Source: Hymenobacter nitidus (GTDB lineage Bacteria; Bacteroidota; Bacteroidia; Cytophagales; Hymenobacteraceae). Taken from it: DNA of 64,000 nt. Below, in pieces: positions 24,546 through 33,910 of this stretch. The position numbers were made by a program, and so were the translations under genes. The stretch is from contig NZ_JAJADQ010000006.1 of assembly GCF_020447315.1 (NCBI RefSeq), positions 62,001-126,000 of the forward strand, in the 5' to 3' direction. The notes below the pieces were generated by a model. That model saw nothing but the letters and a program-made list of their open reading frames with translations. It ran no database searches and was not told the DNA's origin. How positions within the stretch are numbered: position 1 is the first letter of the stretch; every line of letters starts with the position of its first letter.

Positions 24546-25574
24546 CTACACTTCCTGCGTCTGCGGCAGCCAGGCCACAAACTGGCGCAGGCCTTCCGTG
24601 AGACTGGTGCGCGGGGCGTAGCCGAGCAGCAGCTGGGCCTTGCTGATGTCGGCGAAGGTGATGTCGACGTCGCCGGCCTGCAGGGGCTGGAACGACAGCT
24701 CGGGCTGCACGCCCACCACCTGGCCCACGGCCTCAATCAGCTCGAGCAGAGGCACGGGGCGGCTGTTGCCCAGGTTTACGGTTTCGAACACGCCGGTGTG
24801 CGACAACAGGTAGCGCACTCCGCGCACAATGCCATCCACGGTATCGGCCACGAAGGTGTAGTCGCGGGAGGTGCTGCCGTTGCCGAACACCGGAATGGGC
24901 TGGCCGGCGCGTAGCAGGCGCACAAACTTGTGAATGGCCAGATCGGGGCGCTGGCGCGGGCCATACACCGTAAAGAAGCGCGCATTCAGCGCATCCAGCT
25001 TATACAGATGATGGTAGGTGTGCACCAGCTCCTCGCCGGCCAGCTTACTGGCCGCGTAGGGCGAAATGCAGGTGGCCAGCGTGTTCAGATCTTCCCGGAA
25101 CGGCTTCTCCGGCGAGTTGCCGTACACCGACGACGAGGAGGCGAAAAACAGCTTGCGAATACCGCGCTGGCGCATCCACTCCAGCAGATGCACGGTGCCC
25201 ATCACGTTGCTTTCCAGGTAAGAAGCCGGCTCCTGCACCGAAGGGCCCACGCCGGCCTTGGCCGCGAGGTGCACCACGATGTCGGCTGCCACGGCGGGCA
25301 GCGCCGCCGGGCCCTGGCGCAGGTCGGCTTCGTGGAAGGAAAAGTGCGGATGGTGGGCAAAGCCGGCCAGGTTGGCTTCCTTCACGGCCCGGGGGTAAAA
25401 CGGGTCGAAATTATCGAGGCCGATGACGTGGTAGCCGTCGTGCAGCAGCCGCTCGCAGAGGTGGGAGCCGATGAAGCCGGCGCAGCCGGTAACGAGAACA
25501 GTAGAAGGTCGCAAGCGGGTCGAGGGAAGGGATGCGGGCAAAGCCGGAGCCGAAAAGGTCGGGAAAATATCCAT
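24546..25574 (-). CDS. NAD-dependent nucleotide-sugar epimerase (UDP-glucuronate 4-epimerase-like)
   Basis: A 342-residue extended SDR. The cofactor motif GCAGFIG is at 30-36 after an N-terminal extension of about 25 residues. The next acidic residue is in IGLDNFDPFY, the Ser is in FFASSSSVYG, and the YxxxK pair is in YAASKLAGE. The segment FTVYGPRQRPDLAI is shared with UDP-glucuronate 4-epimerases and GDP/UDP-sugar epimerases. It likely supplies activated sugars for capsule, exopolysaccharide or glycan synthesis. A GT39-like transferase is divergent from it and a methyltransferase follows on the same strand. The exact substrate needs biochemical proof. Confidence 0.85.
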   Translation of the reverse strand: MDIFPTFSAPALPASLPSTRLRPSTVLVTGCAGFIGSHLCERLLHDGYHVIGLDNFDPFYPRAVKEANLAGFAHHPHFSFHEADLRQGPAALPAVAADIVVHLAAKAGVGPSVQEPASYLESNVMGTVHLLEWMRQRGIRKLFFASSSSVYGNSPEKPFREDLNTLATCISPYAASKLAGEELVHTYHHLYKLDALNARFFTVYGPRQRPDLAIHKFVRLLRAGQPIPVFGNGSTSRDYTFVADTVDGIVRGVRYLLSHTGVFETVNLGNSRPVPLLELIEAVGQVVGVQPELSFQPLQAGDVDITFADISKAQLLLGYAPRTSLTEGLRQFVAWLPQTQEV

Positions 25575-25882
25575 CAGGTTTTCTGATTAGCCAGCAAGCT
25601 GCTTGAAATAACGACCAGGCCGTCGGGCCGGGGTAAATTAGAATAGCTGATCCCCAACGCCCTACCATACGAAGCGCTTACGGTTCTGATGATAACTCTA
25701 TAAATGAATTGTGGTTTATTATAGCCAGATTATTCCTTTCCTTCTATCATCCTTGCGCCAGCGCGCCGCAGCGCCGATGTCGGCACCTGTCCCCGCCGGC
25801 CGGGCCGCCGGCGGGCTACTTACCTAACTTCTACGCTTCCCGCCGCAGCACCGCAGCTGGGGCGGCCCGACGGATCTTCTGC
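25575..25882. other. Divergent intergenic region
   Basis: This 308-base gap lies between the epimerase (leftward) and the GT39-like gene (rightward). About 25670-25750 is AT-rich and must hold the promoters. I see no inverted repeat, terminator or small gene that I can support. Confidence 0.45.
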
Positions 25883-27589
25883 ATGGCATCGGCTTCTGTT
25901 CGTTCTTTTTTTGCGCGTAGCTGGGTGCGGCTGCTGACCGTGCTGGCCGTGTGCGGCGCCAACTTTTTTGCCCACCTAGGCGCACTGCCCGTCACGCTGA
26001 TGGAGGCTCGCAACTTCGTGGCCGCCCGCGAAATGGCCGCCGGCGGCTCCTGGGTGCTGCCCACCATGAACGGGCAGCTGCGCCTGGCCAAGCCGCCCCT
26101 GCCCACCTGGGCGGTAGCCACCGTGATGCAGCTCACCGACGGCACGGCCAACCCGGCGCTGCTGCGCCTGCCCGCCGCCCTTATGGCCACGCTGCTGGTA
26201 CTGTTTTTCTGGGGCCTGGTCCGCGAGCTTACCCGTGCCGCGCCCCTGGAAGTCCAGGCGCCGGGGCGCACGGCCTGGTTGGCGGCCCTGGTGCTGGGCA
26301 GCAGTCTGCTGGTGGTAACGGTGGGCCGCGAGGGGCAGTGGGACATCTTTGCCAACAGCCTGGCCGTGGGCAGCCTGTGGCTGCTGGCGCGGGGCAGCAA
26401 CCAGCCCGGACCGGCTTACGCCACCTTTGCCGGGGCCGGCCTGCTGCTGGGCGGCTGCCTGCTGAGCAAAGGCCCCGTGAGCCTCTACACCATTTTGTTG
26501 CCGTTTGTAGCCGCCTACCTTACCAACTGGCAGCCGGGGGGCCGGGCACGGTTGCGGGCCCACGGGCGCGGACTGCTGCTGGGGCTGGTCGTGGCCCTGG
26601 TGGTAGGCGGGGCCTGGCCGCTGTATGTGTGGCAGCATGTGCCGGCCGCCGCGGCCGCCGTGGCCCGCCTCGAAGTCACGTCCTGGAGTGAGCGGCACGT
26701 GGAGCCGGTCTGGTACTACTTCAACTTCGCCGTGTTCGTGGGCGTGTGGGCCCTGGTGGCCCTGGCGGCCCTGGCCCTGCCCTATGCGCAGCGCCGCGCC
26801 AACGGCTTTGTGCCCTACGGCTTCGCGCTGGCCTGGCTGCTGGCCTCTCTGCTGCTGCTGAGCATCGTGCCCACCAAGAAGGAGCGCTACATGCTGCCGC
26901 TGCTGCCGCCCCTGGTGTTGCTGCTCACCGGGCTGCTGCGCTACTGGGAGCAGGAAGTGGCCGCGCCCGGCAGCACGGGTAGCCGGGCCGACCAGTGGCT
27001 GCTGCGCGGCTGGGCCGGGCTGCTAACCCTGGCCGCAGTAGCCGGGCCCGTAGCCCTGGGGCTGGCGCGGCTGCCAGGCTTTGCGGTAAGCTCCCCGGTC
27101 TTTATCCTTATAAGCGTAGCCCTGGCTGCCCTGGCCGCTACCGCCGCGTGGGCGGGCTGGCAGCAGCGCCCTTCGGTGCTGATGGCCGCATCCATAACGG
27201 CAATGAGCGTGCTGATGCTGGGGCTGATGCCCGCCTACGCGGCTTTGAAAAGCCGCTCCGAAGAGCCGGGCCTGCGCCGCCTAACGCAGGTGCGGGCCCG
27301 GCCCGAGTGGCAGCAGTTGCCCTGGCTGGCCCTGGATGAGCTGCACATCGAGCAGGTGTGGAAGGCCGGGCACGCCGTGCCCACCTGGGTGGCCCCGCCC
27401 GACAGCCTACCGCCGCTGCCGGCCGTGGTGGTGGCCGCCGCTCCGATGCCGCGGCGGCTGCCCGAAGCCTGGCGGGGCCGGGTGCGGGTAGTGCGGGCCG
27501 ACAGCTTTTACCTGGGCAGCAAGCGGGCCGACGGACAGTTTTTCGTGGGTGAGCTGGTGCCGGTGGATGGGCAGCCGAAGCAGAAGTAA
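25883..27589 (+). CDS. GT39-like membrane glycosyltransferase (ArnT/PMT type)
   Basis: A 568-residue polytopic membrane protein with roughly 11-13 hydrophobic segments. After the first membrane segment comes LPVTLMEARNFVAAREM, the acidic loop typical of GT-C enzymes, and then GSWVLPTMNGQLRLAKPPLPTW. That segment is the signature of the dolichyl/undecaprenyl-phosphate mannose or aminoarabinose transferase family (PMT/ArnT). SIVPTKKERYMLPLLPPL is another family landmark. It probably transfers a sugar from a lipid carrier to an envelope acceptor. The long upstream open frame (from 25709) has no membrane logic; the ATG at 25883 is preferred. Confidence 0.85.
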   Translation: MASASVRSFFARSWVRLLTVLAVCGANFFAHLGALPVTLMEARNFVAAREMAAGGSWVLPTMNGQLRLAKPPLPTWAVATVMQLTDGTANPALLRLPAALMATLLVLFFWGLVRELTRAAPLEVQAPGRTAWLAALVLGSSLLVVTVGREGQWDIFANSLAVGSLWLLARGSNQPGPAYATFAGAGLLLGGCLLSKGPVSLYTILLPFVAAYLTNWQPGGRARLRAHGRGLLLGLVVALVVGGAWPLYVWQHVPAAAAAVARLEVTSWSERHVEPVWYYFNFAVFVGVWALVALAALALPYAQRRANGFVPYGFALAWLLASLLLLSIVPTKKERYMLPLLPPLVLLLTGLLRYWEQEVAAPGSTGSRADQWLLRGWAGLLTLAAVAGPVALGLARLPGFAVSSPVFILISVALAALAATAAWAGWQQRPSVLMAASITAMSVLMLGLMPAYAALKSRSEEPGLRRLTQVRARPEWQQLPWLALDELHIEQVWKAGHAVPTWVAPPDSLPPLPAVVVAAAPMPRRLPEAWRGRVRVVRADSFYLGSKRADGQFFVGELVPVDGQPKQK

Positions 27590-27697
27590 AAGCCGGCTTT
27601 AGTCCAGCTGTTTACCCTTACTTTCGAAGCCACGTATTCTTTTGCTACTTCTGGCTACCTGTTCTTAGGCCTCTTACGAAAGCACCTGCCTATACCT

Positions 27698-28069
27698 ATG
27701 AACCTAATTACTCGCACCAAGGTGCGCCTAGGCCTGCTCTGGGGCCTGTTTGGGCTGCTGCTGCTCAATACCAGCCTCTACCAGCTGCTACTGCACGTTC
27801 TTTTCTCTGGCTATGGAAACCGGGACCTGACTCACCCGGAGTATTTGATGCATCGAAAAGTCGATACCATCTGGGACTGGGAGGTGCTGCTTTTACTGGT
27901 GGGCTTGCTGGCGGCGGGCCTCTATAACTTCCGTCGGCTCAACCGGGATTTTCCTCGAAAGAACGGGACGTATGACTGGGCTCAGCTGCTGACCTTCCTG
28001 CTGGTTATCGTGCTGAGCCTGCTCTTATGTATAGCGCTGTGTATGCCCCGGGGTGGTATGCTGGGCTAG
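27698..28069 (+). CDS. Small membrane protein of unknown function
   Basis: A 123-residue protein with three predicted membrane helices (about 10-35, 58-78 and 96-115), separated by a polar loop with GNRDLTHPEYLMHRKVD and a charged loop RRLNRDFPRKNGTYDW. I recognise no family. It lies between the GT39-like gene and a DMT-type membrane gene on the same strand, with gaps of over 100 bases on each side. No regulatory signal is clear. Confidence 0.6.
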   Translation: MNLITRTKVRLGLLWGLFGLLLLNTSLYQLLLHVLFSGYGNRDLTHPEYLMHRKVDTIWDWEVLLLLVGLLAAGLYNFRRLNRDFPRKNGTYDWAQLLTFLLVIVLSLLLCIALCMPRGGMLG

Positions 28070-28184
28070 TCAACCACGAATTATCACAACGCTTGCCCAG
28101 GCTACGGTGCTTTCCAGGGTGGCTGGTACCAAGCCCGCGCCCCGCCGTATTCTGGTCTATTTACTCATTCTTTTCTGTGTCCCC

Positions 28185-28556
28185 ATGAAAGGCCTTACCA
28201 CCATTGTACTGCTCACCATTTCCAACCTGTTCATGACCTTCGCCTGGTACGGGCACCTGCAGTTCAAGAAGATTACCTGGCTGCACGGGCTGGGGCTGGT
28301 GGGCGTGATTCTGGTGAGCTGGGGGCTGGCCTTCTTCGAGTACGTGTTTCAGGTGCCGGCCAACCGCCTCGGCTTCCGGGAAAACGGCGGCCCATTCAGC
28401 CTGTTCGAGCTCAAGGTGATTCAGGAGGTTGTGTCGCTGAGCGTCTTCACGCTGTGCGCCGTCTACGTCTTCAAAACCGACAAGCTGGCCTGGAACCACC
28501 TGCTGGGTTTCGCCCTGCTGGTAGCGGCGGTGTATGTTATTTTCCGGAAGTGGTGA
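28185..28556 (+). CDS. DMT-superfamily small membrane protein (DUF486 type)
   Basis: A 123-residue, four-helix membrane protein matching the DUF486 group of the drug/metabolite transporter superfamily. The landmarks are the start MKGLTTIVLLTISNLFMTFAW, the HLQF motif, SWGLAFFEYVFQVPANRLG and the FSLFELKVIQEV segment. Its transport substrate is unknown. The open frame begins at 28053, but the ATG at 28185 begins the conserved first helix. It is a stand-alone gene upstream of a WYL regulator. Confidence 0.85.
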   Translation: MKGLTTIVLLTISNLFMTFAWYGHLQFKKITWLHGLGLVGVILVSWGLAFFEYVFQVPANRLGFRENGGPFSLFELKVIQEVVSLSVFTLCAVYVFKTDKLAWNHLLGFALLVAAVYVIFRKW

Positions 28557-28726
28557 GGAGTGGCAGCAGCTGAGCTAACCCAGCATATCAGGTCGAGCAG
28601 TGCAAAGCGCCTCGCGGGCTAAAAGTTGTTGAAAAAGGACTTCTGGTGAGGATATACTTGCTGTCAATCCAAGGGCTGTATCCGGCCCGATCCACAAAAA
28701 GAACCTTCTCTTCGCTTCCTTCCGCT

Positions 28727-29701
28727 ATGAATCGATTTGACCGCATCACGGCCATACTCATCCAGCTGCAGGCCCGGCGGGTGGTGAGCGGCCCGGCCCT
28801 GGCCGAGCAGTTTGGCGTGAGTCTGCGCACCATCTACCGCGACATGCGGACCCTGGAAGAAGCCGGGGTGCCCATCACGGCCGAGTACGGGGCCGGCTAC
28901 TCCCTGGTGGAAGGCTACCGGCTGCCGCCCGTCATGTTTACCCGCGAAGAAGCTACGGCCCTGCTTACGGCCGAAAAGCTGGCTGCCCACCTCACCGACG
29001 CGCCCACGGCCCACCTTGGCGCCGCGGCCATGGATAAGGTGCGCGCCGTGCTGCGTCACCCCGACCGGGACCATCTGGCTACCCTGGCGCCCCATATTCA
29101 GGTGCTGGAGCCCCGCGACCAGGCCGCCCGCCCCAATGCCTACCAGCTGCTGGTGGCAGCCGTGGCTACCCGGCAGGTGGTGCGCCTGCGCTACCAGGCC
29201 GCCGACCACCACGCGCCCAGCACGCGCGACATCGAGCCTATCGGCCTGTATCTGAGCCAGCAGTGGCACGTAGTGGCGTATTGCCGGCTGCGGCAGGCCT
29301 TTCGCAACTTTCGCCTCGACCGGATTCAGCAGGTTGACCTTAGCCCGGAAGTCTTTGCGCCCCGCCTCGAAACGCTGCAGCAGTACTGGGCCGCTGAAGC
29401 CGACCGGCGGCAGAAAGAGAAGGTAGTAGTGCGCTTCCAGCCGGCCGCTATGCTGCCCGCCACCCTGCAGCGCCTGCACGACACCAAGCACCAGTACGGC
29501 TGGGCCCACGAGCACCCCTTGCCGGCCGGCGAGCTGGAAATGACCTTGTTTCTGGGCTCTTTGCCCTACCTGGCCACCTGGCTGCTGCCCTACGCCGGGG
29601 CCGTAACGGTGGTGGAGCCGCTGGCCCTGCACGAGCACCTGCGCGAGCTGGCCCAGCGCGCCCACGATTTTTTTTGCATCCCGCCAGCAAGGCTGACATA
29701 A
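28727..29701 (+). CDS. YafY-family WYL-domain transcriptional regulator
   Basis: A 324-residue regulator. An HTH_11 domain at 1-60 (FDRITAILIQLQARRVVSG ... FGVSLRTIYRDMRTLEEAGVP) binds DNA. A WYL domain at about 140-225 (RQVVRLRYQAADHH ... IEPIGLYLSQQWHVVAYCRLR, with FRLDRIQQV) is a ligand or nucleotide sensor. A WCX-type C-terminal domain follows. Family members often act on the adjacent gene; here a RidA-family gene starts 80 bases downstream on the same strand. The frame is open from 28646; the ATG at 28727 begins the HTH. Confidence 0.88.
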   Translation: MNRFDRITAILIQLQARRVVSGPALAEQFGVSLRTIYRDMRTLEEAGVPITAEYGAGYSLVEGYRLPPVMFTREEATALLTAEKLAAHLTDAPTAHLGAAAMDKVRAVLRHPDRDHLATLAPHIQVLEPRDQAARPNAYQLLVAAVATRQVVRLRYQAADHHAPSTRDIEPIGLYLSQQWHVVAYCRLRQAFRNFRLDRIQQVDLSPEVFAPRLETLQQYWAAEADRRQKEKVVVRFQPAAMLPATLQRLHDTKHQYGWAHEHPLPAGELEMTLFLGSLPYLATWLLPYAGAVTVVEPLALHEHLRELAQRAHDFFCIPPARLT

Positions 29702-29781
29702 GGCTGTCAGTATTGGCCGCGACGTTTGTGGAGTCAAGTGACAAACACTCTTTTTCTCCATCATCAGCAGCAAGCAGCTAC

Positions 29782-30174
29782 ATGCAAAAGCGCACAATTG
29801 ACCCCTGGAAATGGGGCGAGCAAACCAACTCCGTTCAGGCCGTGGAAATCAAGCAGGCCGAGGGCACGCTCTACTGCTCCGGGCAAGTGGCCATCGATGC
29901 CCAGGGCCAGCCCAGCACCGCCGACATGCGGACCCAGCTCATTCAGGTGTTTCAGAACCTGGAGCAGCTGATTCGGGAGGCAGGCTACGACTGCGCCGGC
30001 ATCGTGCGCCTGAACGTCTTCACCACTTCGACGACGGAGTTTTTCACGACCTGCGTGGATGTCTACCAGGGCTGGACAACGCGGCACGGCATCCGGCAGG
30101 CTACCACAATGCTGGAAGTGCAGGGCCTGTTTGCGGGCCTGACCATTGAAGTAGAAGCCACGGTGGTTAAGTAG
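29782..30174 (+). CDS. RidA/YjgF-family protein, atypical
   Basis: A 130-residue chorismate-mutase-like fold protein of the Rid family, known to deaminate reactive imines. The family segments LYCSGQVAIDAQGQP, QVFQNLEQLIREAGYD, IVRLNVFTTS and TIEVEATVVK are clear. However, the substrate-binding Arg of true RidA, usually in PARTTV near residue 105, is not conserved: the segment reads GIRQATTMLEV. It is therefore probably a non-deaminase Rid subgroup. It sits directly downstream of a WYL regulator and is closed by the hairpin at 30223-30257. The frame opens at 29674, but the ATG at 29782 begins the fold. Confidence 0.8.
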   Translation: MQKRTIDPWKWGEQTNSVQAVEIKQAEGTLYCSGQVAIDAQGQPSTADMRTQLIQVFQNLEQLIREAGYDCAGIVRLNVFTTSTTEFFTTCVDVYQGWTTRHGIRQATTMLEVQGLFAGLTIEVEATVVK

Positions 30175-30222
30175 GAGCCGCCAGGCCTGCGTGGCCCCGC
30201 ACGACACGACGCGCCCTGAAAA

Positions 30223-30257
30223 CAAGAGGCTGAAGCTACTAGCGCTTCAGCCTCTTG
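30223..30257. terminator. Intrinsic terminator hairpin
   Basis: CAAGAGGCTGAAGC (30223-30236) and GCTTCAGCCTCTTG (30244-30257) are perfect arms with a 7-base loop. The hairpin separates the RidA-family gene from the convergent aldo/keto reductase gene. There is no long T run. Confidence 0.7.
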
Positions 30258-30296
30258 CTGGTTCTGGTAGTCGGGCCGGGTGTTAATTGCCGGAAC

Positions 30297-31169
30297 TTAC
30301 CCCAGATAGGCCATGTCCTCGGCGCTGAGCTCAATGGCGGCAGCGGCCAGGTTTTCGCGCAGGTGGACCAGCGACGAGGTGCCGGGAATCGGGAGCAGCA
30401 GGGGCGACTTGTGCAGCAGCCAGGCAATGTTGAGCTGGGCTTCCGAGACGCCGCGCTGCCGGGCCATTTCGGTCAGCTTGTTGCCGGCACTGGGCAGGCC
30501 GTGCACCAACGAGAAGAAGGGCACCAGCGGAATGCCGTGCTGCTCGCACAGGGGCAGCACTTCACCGCCCCGGGTTTCGCCGTGGCCGTCGTTGAGGGTG
30601 GTGCGCTGGGCGTAGCCGTACATGTTTTCCACGCTGGCTACCTCACCCAGCTGCAAGGCGGCGGTCAGCTCCTCGGGGTTGACGTTGCTGACGCCCACGT
30701 GCAGGATTTTGCCCTCGCGCTGCAACTCGTACATTGCGCCCATCGACTCGGCGAAGGGCACGGCGGCGCCCGGCATCACCCGGAAGTGCACCAGCTGAAT
30801 CTGCTCCTGGCGCAGGGTACGCAGGTTGTTTTCGATGCTGGTCCGCAGGTTTTCGGGCGTATTAAAAGGTATCCAGCTTTTATCGGGCCGCCGGGCCCCG
30901 CCTACTTTGGTGCAGATAACCAGGTCGTCGGCGTACGGGTACAGGGCCTCGGCAATCAGCCGGTTGGTCACGTCGTCGCCGTAGTAGTCGGCCGTGTCGA
31001 TGAAGTTGACGCCGCTGGCCACGGCGGTTTTCAGGATTTCCAGGGCCTGGGGCCGGTCGGCAGGCTCCCCCCAGATGCCGGGACCGGTGAGGCGCATGGT
31101 GCCGTAGCCCAGGCGGTTGACTGTCAGCGGCCGGGTTGAGTTGGGAGCTATGGTGATGGTAGTGGACAT
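30297..31169 (-). CDS. Aldo/keto reductase
   Basis: A 290-residue (beta/alpha)8-barrel oxidoreductase. The catalytic tetrad is complete: Asp58 and Tyr63 (NFIDTADYYG), Lys88 (VICTKVG) and His128 (IQLVHFRV). The C-terminal IPGTSSLVHLRENLAA is the NADP(H)-binding loop. Proteins of this form in Bacteroidota reduce aldehydes and ketones with NADPH, but the natural substrate is unknown. The ATG at 31169 is preferred over one nine codons upstream. The gene converges on the RidA-family gene. Confidence 0.88.
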   Translation of the reverse strand: MSTTITIAPNSTRPLTVNRLGYGTMRLTGPGIWGEPADRPQALEILKTAVASGVNFIDTADYYGDDVTNRLIAEALYPYADDLVICTKVGGARRPDKSWIPFNTPENLRTSIENNLRTLRQEQIQLVHFRVMPGAAVPFAESMGAMYELQREGKILHVGVSNVNPEELTAALQLGEVASVENMYGYAQRTTLNDGHGETRGGEVLPLCEQHGIPLVPFFSLVHGLPSAGNKLTEMARQRGVSEAQLNIAWLLHKSPLLLPIPGTSSLVHLRENLAAAAIELSAEDMAYLG

Positions 31170-31278
31170 AGTGGTTGCGCGAAAAGAAGCGTACAAGATA
31201 GATTGCGGACACCCGGTTTCCCGGCGGCCGGCGCGCCGGCGCTTTCGTCGTCAGGTGCCGGCCCTGACCAGTGCAAAG

Positions 31279-31339
31279 GTGGGTACTCCTTCGGTGGCCG
31301 GTGTGGTGAGTACTTCCGGATAAATGGTGAATACTTCCG
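31279..31339. repeat. Three short direct repeats GGTGAGTACTTCCG-like
   Basis: Three related units, GGTGGGTACTCCTTCGG (31279), GGTGAGTACTTCCGG (31305) and GGTGAATACTTCCG (31326), stand in tandem between the aldo/keto reductase and patatin genes. Units 2 and 3 are exactly 21 bases apart, two helical turns, as for a dimeric regulator such as a LytTR-type protein. No regulator is assigned. The remainder of the 378-base gap (31170-31547) shows nothing else. Confidence 0.5.
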
Positions 31340-31547
31340 TTTTTCAGGGCCGACCAGCTAAAATTCCGGGGTAGGGTGCCGGGCGGGCCGGGGTGAGCGG
31401 CTGAGTCGCGGCCACGAGGCTCAGCTGCGGTTCAGCTTACCAATAGGCCCCAAACATAGGCCATCGGCTATACAGCCGGCAACTTGCCGCACCTGAATGC
31501 GTAGGGAAAGCCGCTGCCCGATCTGGCGGCTTCACCTCTCCCACCCT

Positions 31548-33884
31548 ATGCGCAACGTATACTGCCGGCTTTTGCTTCTGCTGGTATCAGCCTTTTCCCT
31601 ATCTCCCGTTTCGGCCCAGAAAGTGGGTCTGGTACTCAGCGGCGGCGGCGCCAAGGGCCTGGCCCACGTAGGCGTGCTCAAGCAGCTCGAAAAAAACCAG
31701 GTCCCCATCGACTACATCGTGGGCACCAGCATGGGCGCCATCGTGGGCGCCTTATACGCGGCAGGCTACTCGCCCAAGGAAATCGAGGAAATTGTGCTCA
31801 AGCCCGAGTTTCAGAACTGGGTGTCGGGCGCACCCCTCGAAGGCAAGGTGTATAACTACTACGACGTGGACCCCACCCCGGCGGCCCTGCACCTACGCCT
31901 GGCCGTCGACTCGACCCTGAAAACCCGCGTGACGCCCAAGCTGGTCGACGACGTGACCCTGAACTACGTGCTGGCCACGATGCTGGCCCCGGCCGGCGCC
32001 ATTTCCAATTACGATTTCAACAACCTGCTGGTGCCCTACCGGGCCGTGGCCTCCGAGGTGTTTACCCGCGAGAAGGTGGTGCAGCGCAACGGCTCCTTGT
32101 CGGATGCGGTACGCAATTCCATGGCCTTCCCGCTGGCCTTCCGCCCCATCCGGCAGGCCGACGGCCGCTACCTCTTCGACGGGGCCGTGGTGGATAACTT
32201 CCCGACCGGGGTGATGCGCGAGGAGTTTAAGCCCGACATCATCATCGGGGTGAATGTGGGCGACGTGGCCTTCAACAAGTACCCCAAGGAGAAAGACGAC
32301 AAGCTGCTGACCAGCACCCTGGTATTCCTGGGCTCGAACGTGGCCGATACGCTGTCGGTGGGCAAGAACGGCATCTTCATCCAGCCCGATCTGGACGGCA
32401 TCACGGCCGCCGACTTCAACAAGGTGCGCCAGCTGGTGCAGCTGGGTGAGCAGGCCGCCGAGAAGAAAATGGCCCTGACCCTGCGCCGCATTCAGCGGCG
32501 CGAAGACACGCTGGCTCTGCAGCAGCGCCGCCGCGCCTTCCAGGAAAAAGCGCCCCGCCCCGACTTTAAGGAAATAAAAGTGCAGGGCCTGCCGCGCCAG
32601 CAGCAGGATTTCGTGCGCCGTTTCTTCGTGCGCAACGGTACCAGCTACTCGCCCGGCGACGTGGAAGAAGGCTACTACCGCCTCGTCAACAACGACTTTT
32701 TCAACAACGTGTACCCGCGCATCCGCTACGACAAGCAGCAGGAAGGCTACGTGCTGACCGTGGACGCGCGCCAGAACAGCAACCTCACCGCCGACCTGGG
32801 CGTGATGCTCTCGACCCGTTCGATGAACAACTTCTACATCGGGGGCGCCTACCGCTACCTGAACCGCTACCTCTACACCATCCGGGCCGATGCCACCATC
32901 GGGCGCTTCTACAACGGGGCGCGGGGCTCGTTCCGCATCAGCATTCCGGGCCGCATTCCGCTGTACTTTGAGCCCACGGTCACCTTCAACAACTTCAACT
33001 ACCAGGACACGGGCGGCCTGCTGGGCTCCACGGCCCAGAACACCCAGCTCAGCCAGCGCGACTTCAAAACCGAGCTGCAAATCGGCTTCAGCCCCAATTA
33101 CCGCAGCCGCTACACCCTGAGCGGGGGCCTGTTTACCAACCGTGACCAGTACGCCAACACCGACGAAATCAGCAGCAACGCCCAGCTCGACCTAGACCGC
33201 CTGCAGGGCCTGACGGCCGCTGGCCGCTTCGAGCGTAACTCTCTCAACCGCCGCCAGTACGCCGTCAGCGGCAAGCGCGTGGAGGTCAGCGTGCGGGGTG
33301 TTACGGCCCAGGAAAAGTACACGCCCGGCACCACCGCCGGCGACCTGCCCGAGCGTACCAAAACGCACACCTTTCTGAAGAGCAACCTCTTCATCGAGCA
33401 GTACTTCACCTTCAACAAGGTGGACTCGGTGGGCCGCAAGGTGCACGCCTGGGGCTATATTCTGGATGCCGTGGCCACCACCCAGGGCCCGTTTGCCACC
33501 TACCGCGCCTCGCTCACCTCGGCCCCGGCTTTTTTGCCCCTGCCCGACTCGCGCACCCTGTTTCTGGACCGCTACCGGGGCACGGCCTACGCCGCCGTGG
33601 GCCTGCGCTACACCCGCGCCGTGCTGGGCCAGCTGGAGTGGCGCACCGAAGTCTACGGCCACGTGCTGGTGCGGCCCTGGGAGCGGCAGCTCGACAATAC
33701 GGTGCTGGCCCGCCGCGGCAATACCGTCAGCCGCCCCTACCTCACGGCCATGACCGGCTTCGTGTATGAAACGCCCGTGGGCCCGGCCGCCCTGCAGTTT
33801 ATTCACTACGACGACCGGGACAATAAATTCGGCGTCTTCGCCCACATCGGCTACGTCCTCTTCCGCGACCGGTCGTTGGATTAG
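31548..33884 (+). CDS. Patatin-like phospholipase fused to a BamA/Omp85-type outer-membrane barrel
   Basis: A 778-residue protein: signal peptide (1-23), patatin domain (about 25-210), a POTRA-like region (about 345-425) and a C-terminal barrel (about 430-778). The patatin active site is intact: oxyanion loop SGGGAKG (31-37), nucleophile Ser61 in GTSMG and the catalytic Asp in FDGAVVDNFP. The last part shows beta strands such as LTADLGVMLSTRSMNNFYIGG and ends in VLFRDRSLD. This is the PlpD-like (type Vd autotransporter-like) architecture, so the enzyme is probably displayed on or released from the outer membrane and hydrolyses lipids. The ATG at 31548 precedes the signal peptide. Confidence 0.88.
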   Translation: MRNVYCRLLLLLVSAFSLSPVSAQKVGLVLSGGGAKGLAHVGVLKQLEKNQVPIDYIVGTSMGAIVGALYAAGYSPKEIEEIVLKPEFQNWVSGAPLEGKVYNYYDVDPTPAALHLRLAVDSTLKTRVTPKLVDDVTLNYVLATMLAPAGAISNYDFNNLLVPYRAVASEVFTREKVVQRNGSLSDAVRNSMAFPLAFRPIRQADGRYLFDGAVVDNFPTGVMREEFKPDIIIGVNVGDVAFNKYPKEKDDKLLTSTLVFLGSNVADTLSVGKNGIFIQPDLDGITAADFNKVRQLVQLGEQAAEKKMALTLRRIQRREDTLALQQRRRAFQEKAPRPDFKEIKVQGLPRQQQDFVRRFFVRNGTSYSPGDVEEGYYRLVNNDFFNNVYPRIRYDKQQEGYVLTVDARQNSNLTADLGVMLSTRSMNNFYIGGAYRYLNRYLYTIRADATIGRFYNGARGSFRISIPGRIPLYFEPTVTFNNFNYQDTGGLLGSTAQNTQLSQRDFKTELQIGFSPNYRSRYTLSGGLFTNRDQYANTDEISSNAQLDLDRLQGLTAAGRFERNSLNRRQYAVSGKRVEVSVRGVTAQEKYTPGTTAGDLPERTKTHTFLKSNLFIEQYFTFNKVDSVGRKVHAWGYILDAVATTQGPFATYRASLTSAPAFLPLPDSRTLFLDRYRGTAYAAVGLRYTRAVLGQLEWRTEVYGHVLVRPWERQLDNTVLARRGNTVSRPYLTAMTGFVYETPVGPAALQFIHYDDRDNKFGVFAHIGYVLFRDRSLD

Positions 33885-33910
33885 CGGTGAGGTAGTGAGT
33901 TAAAAACCCG

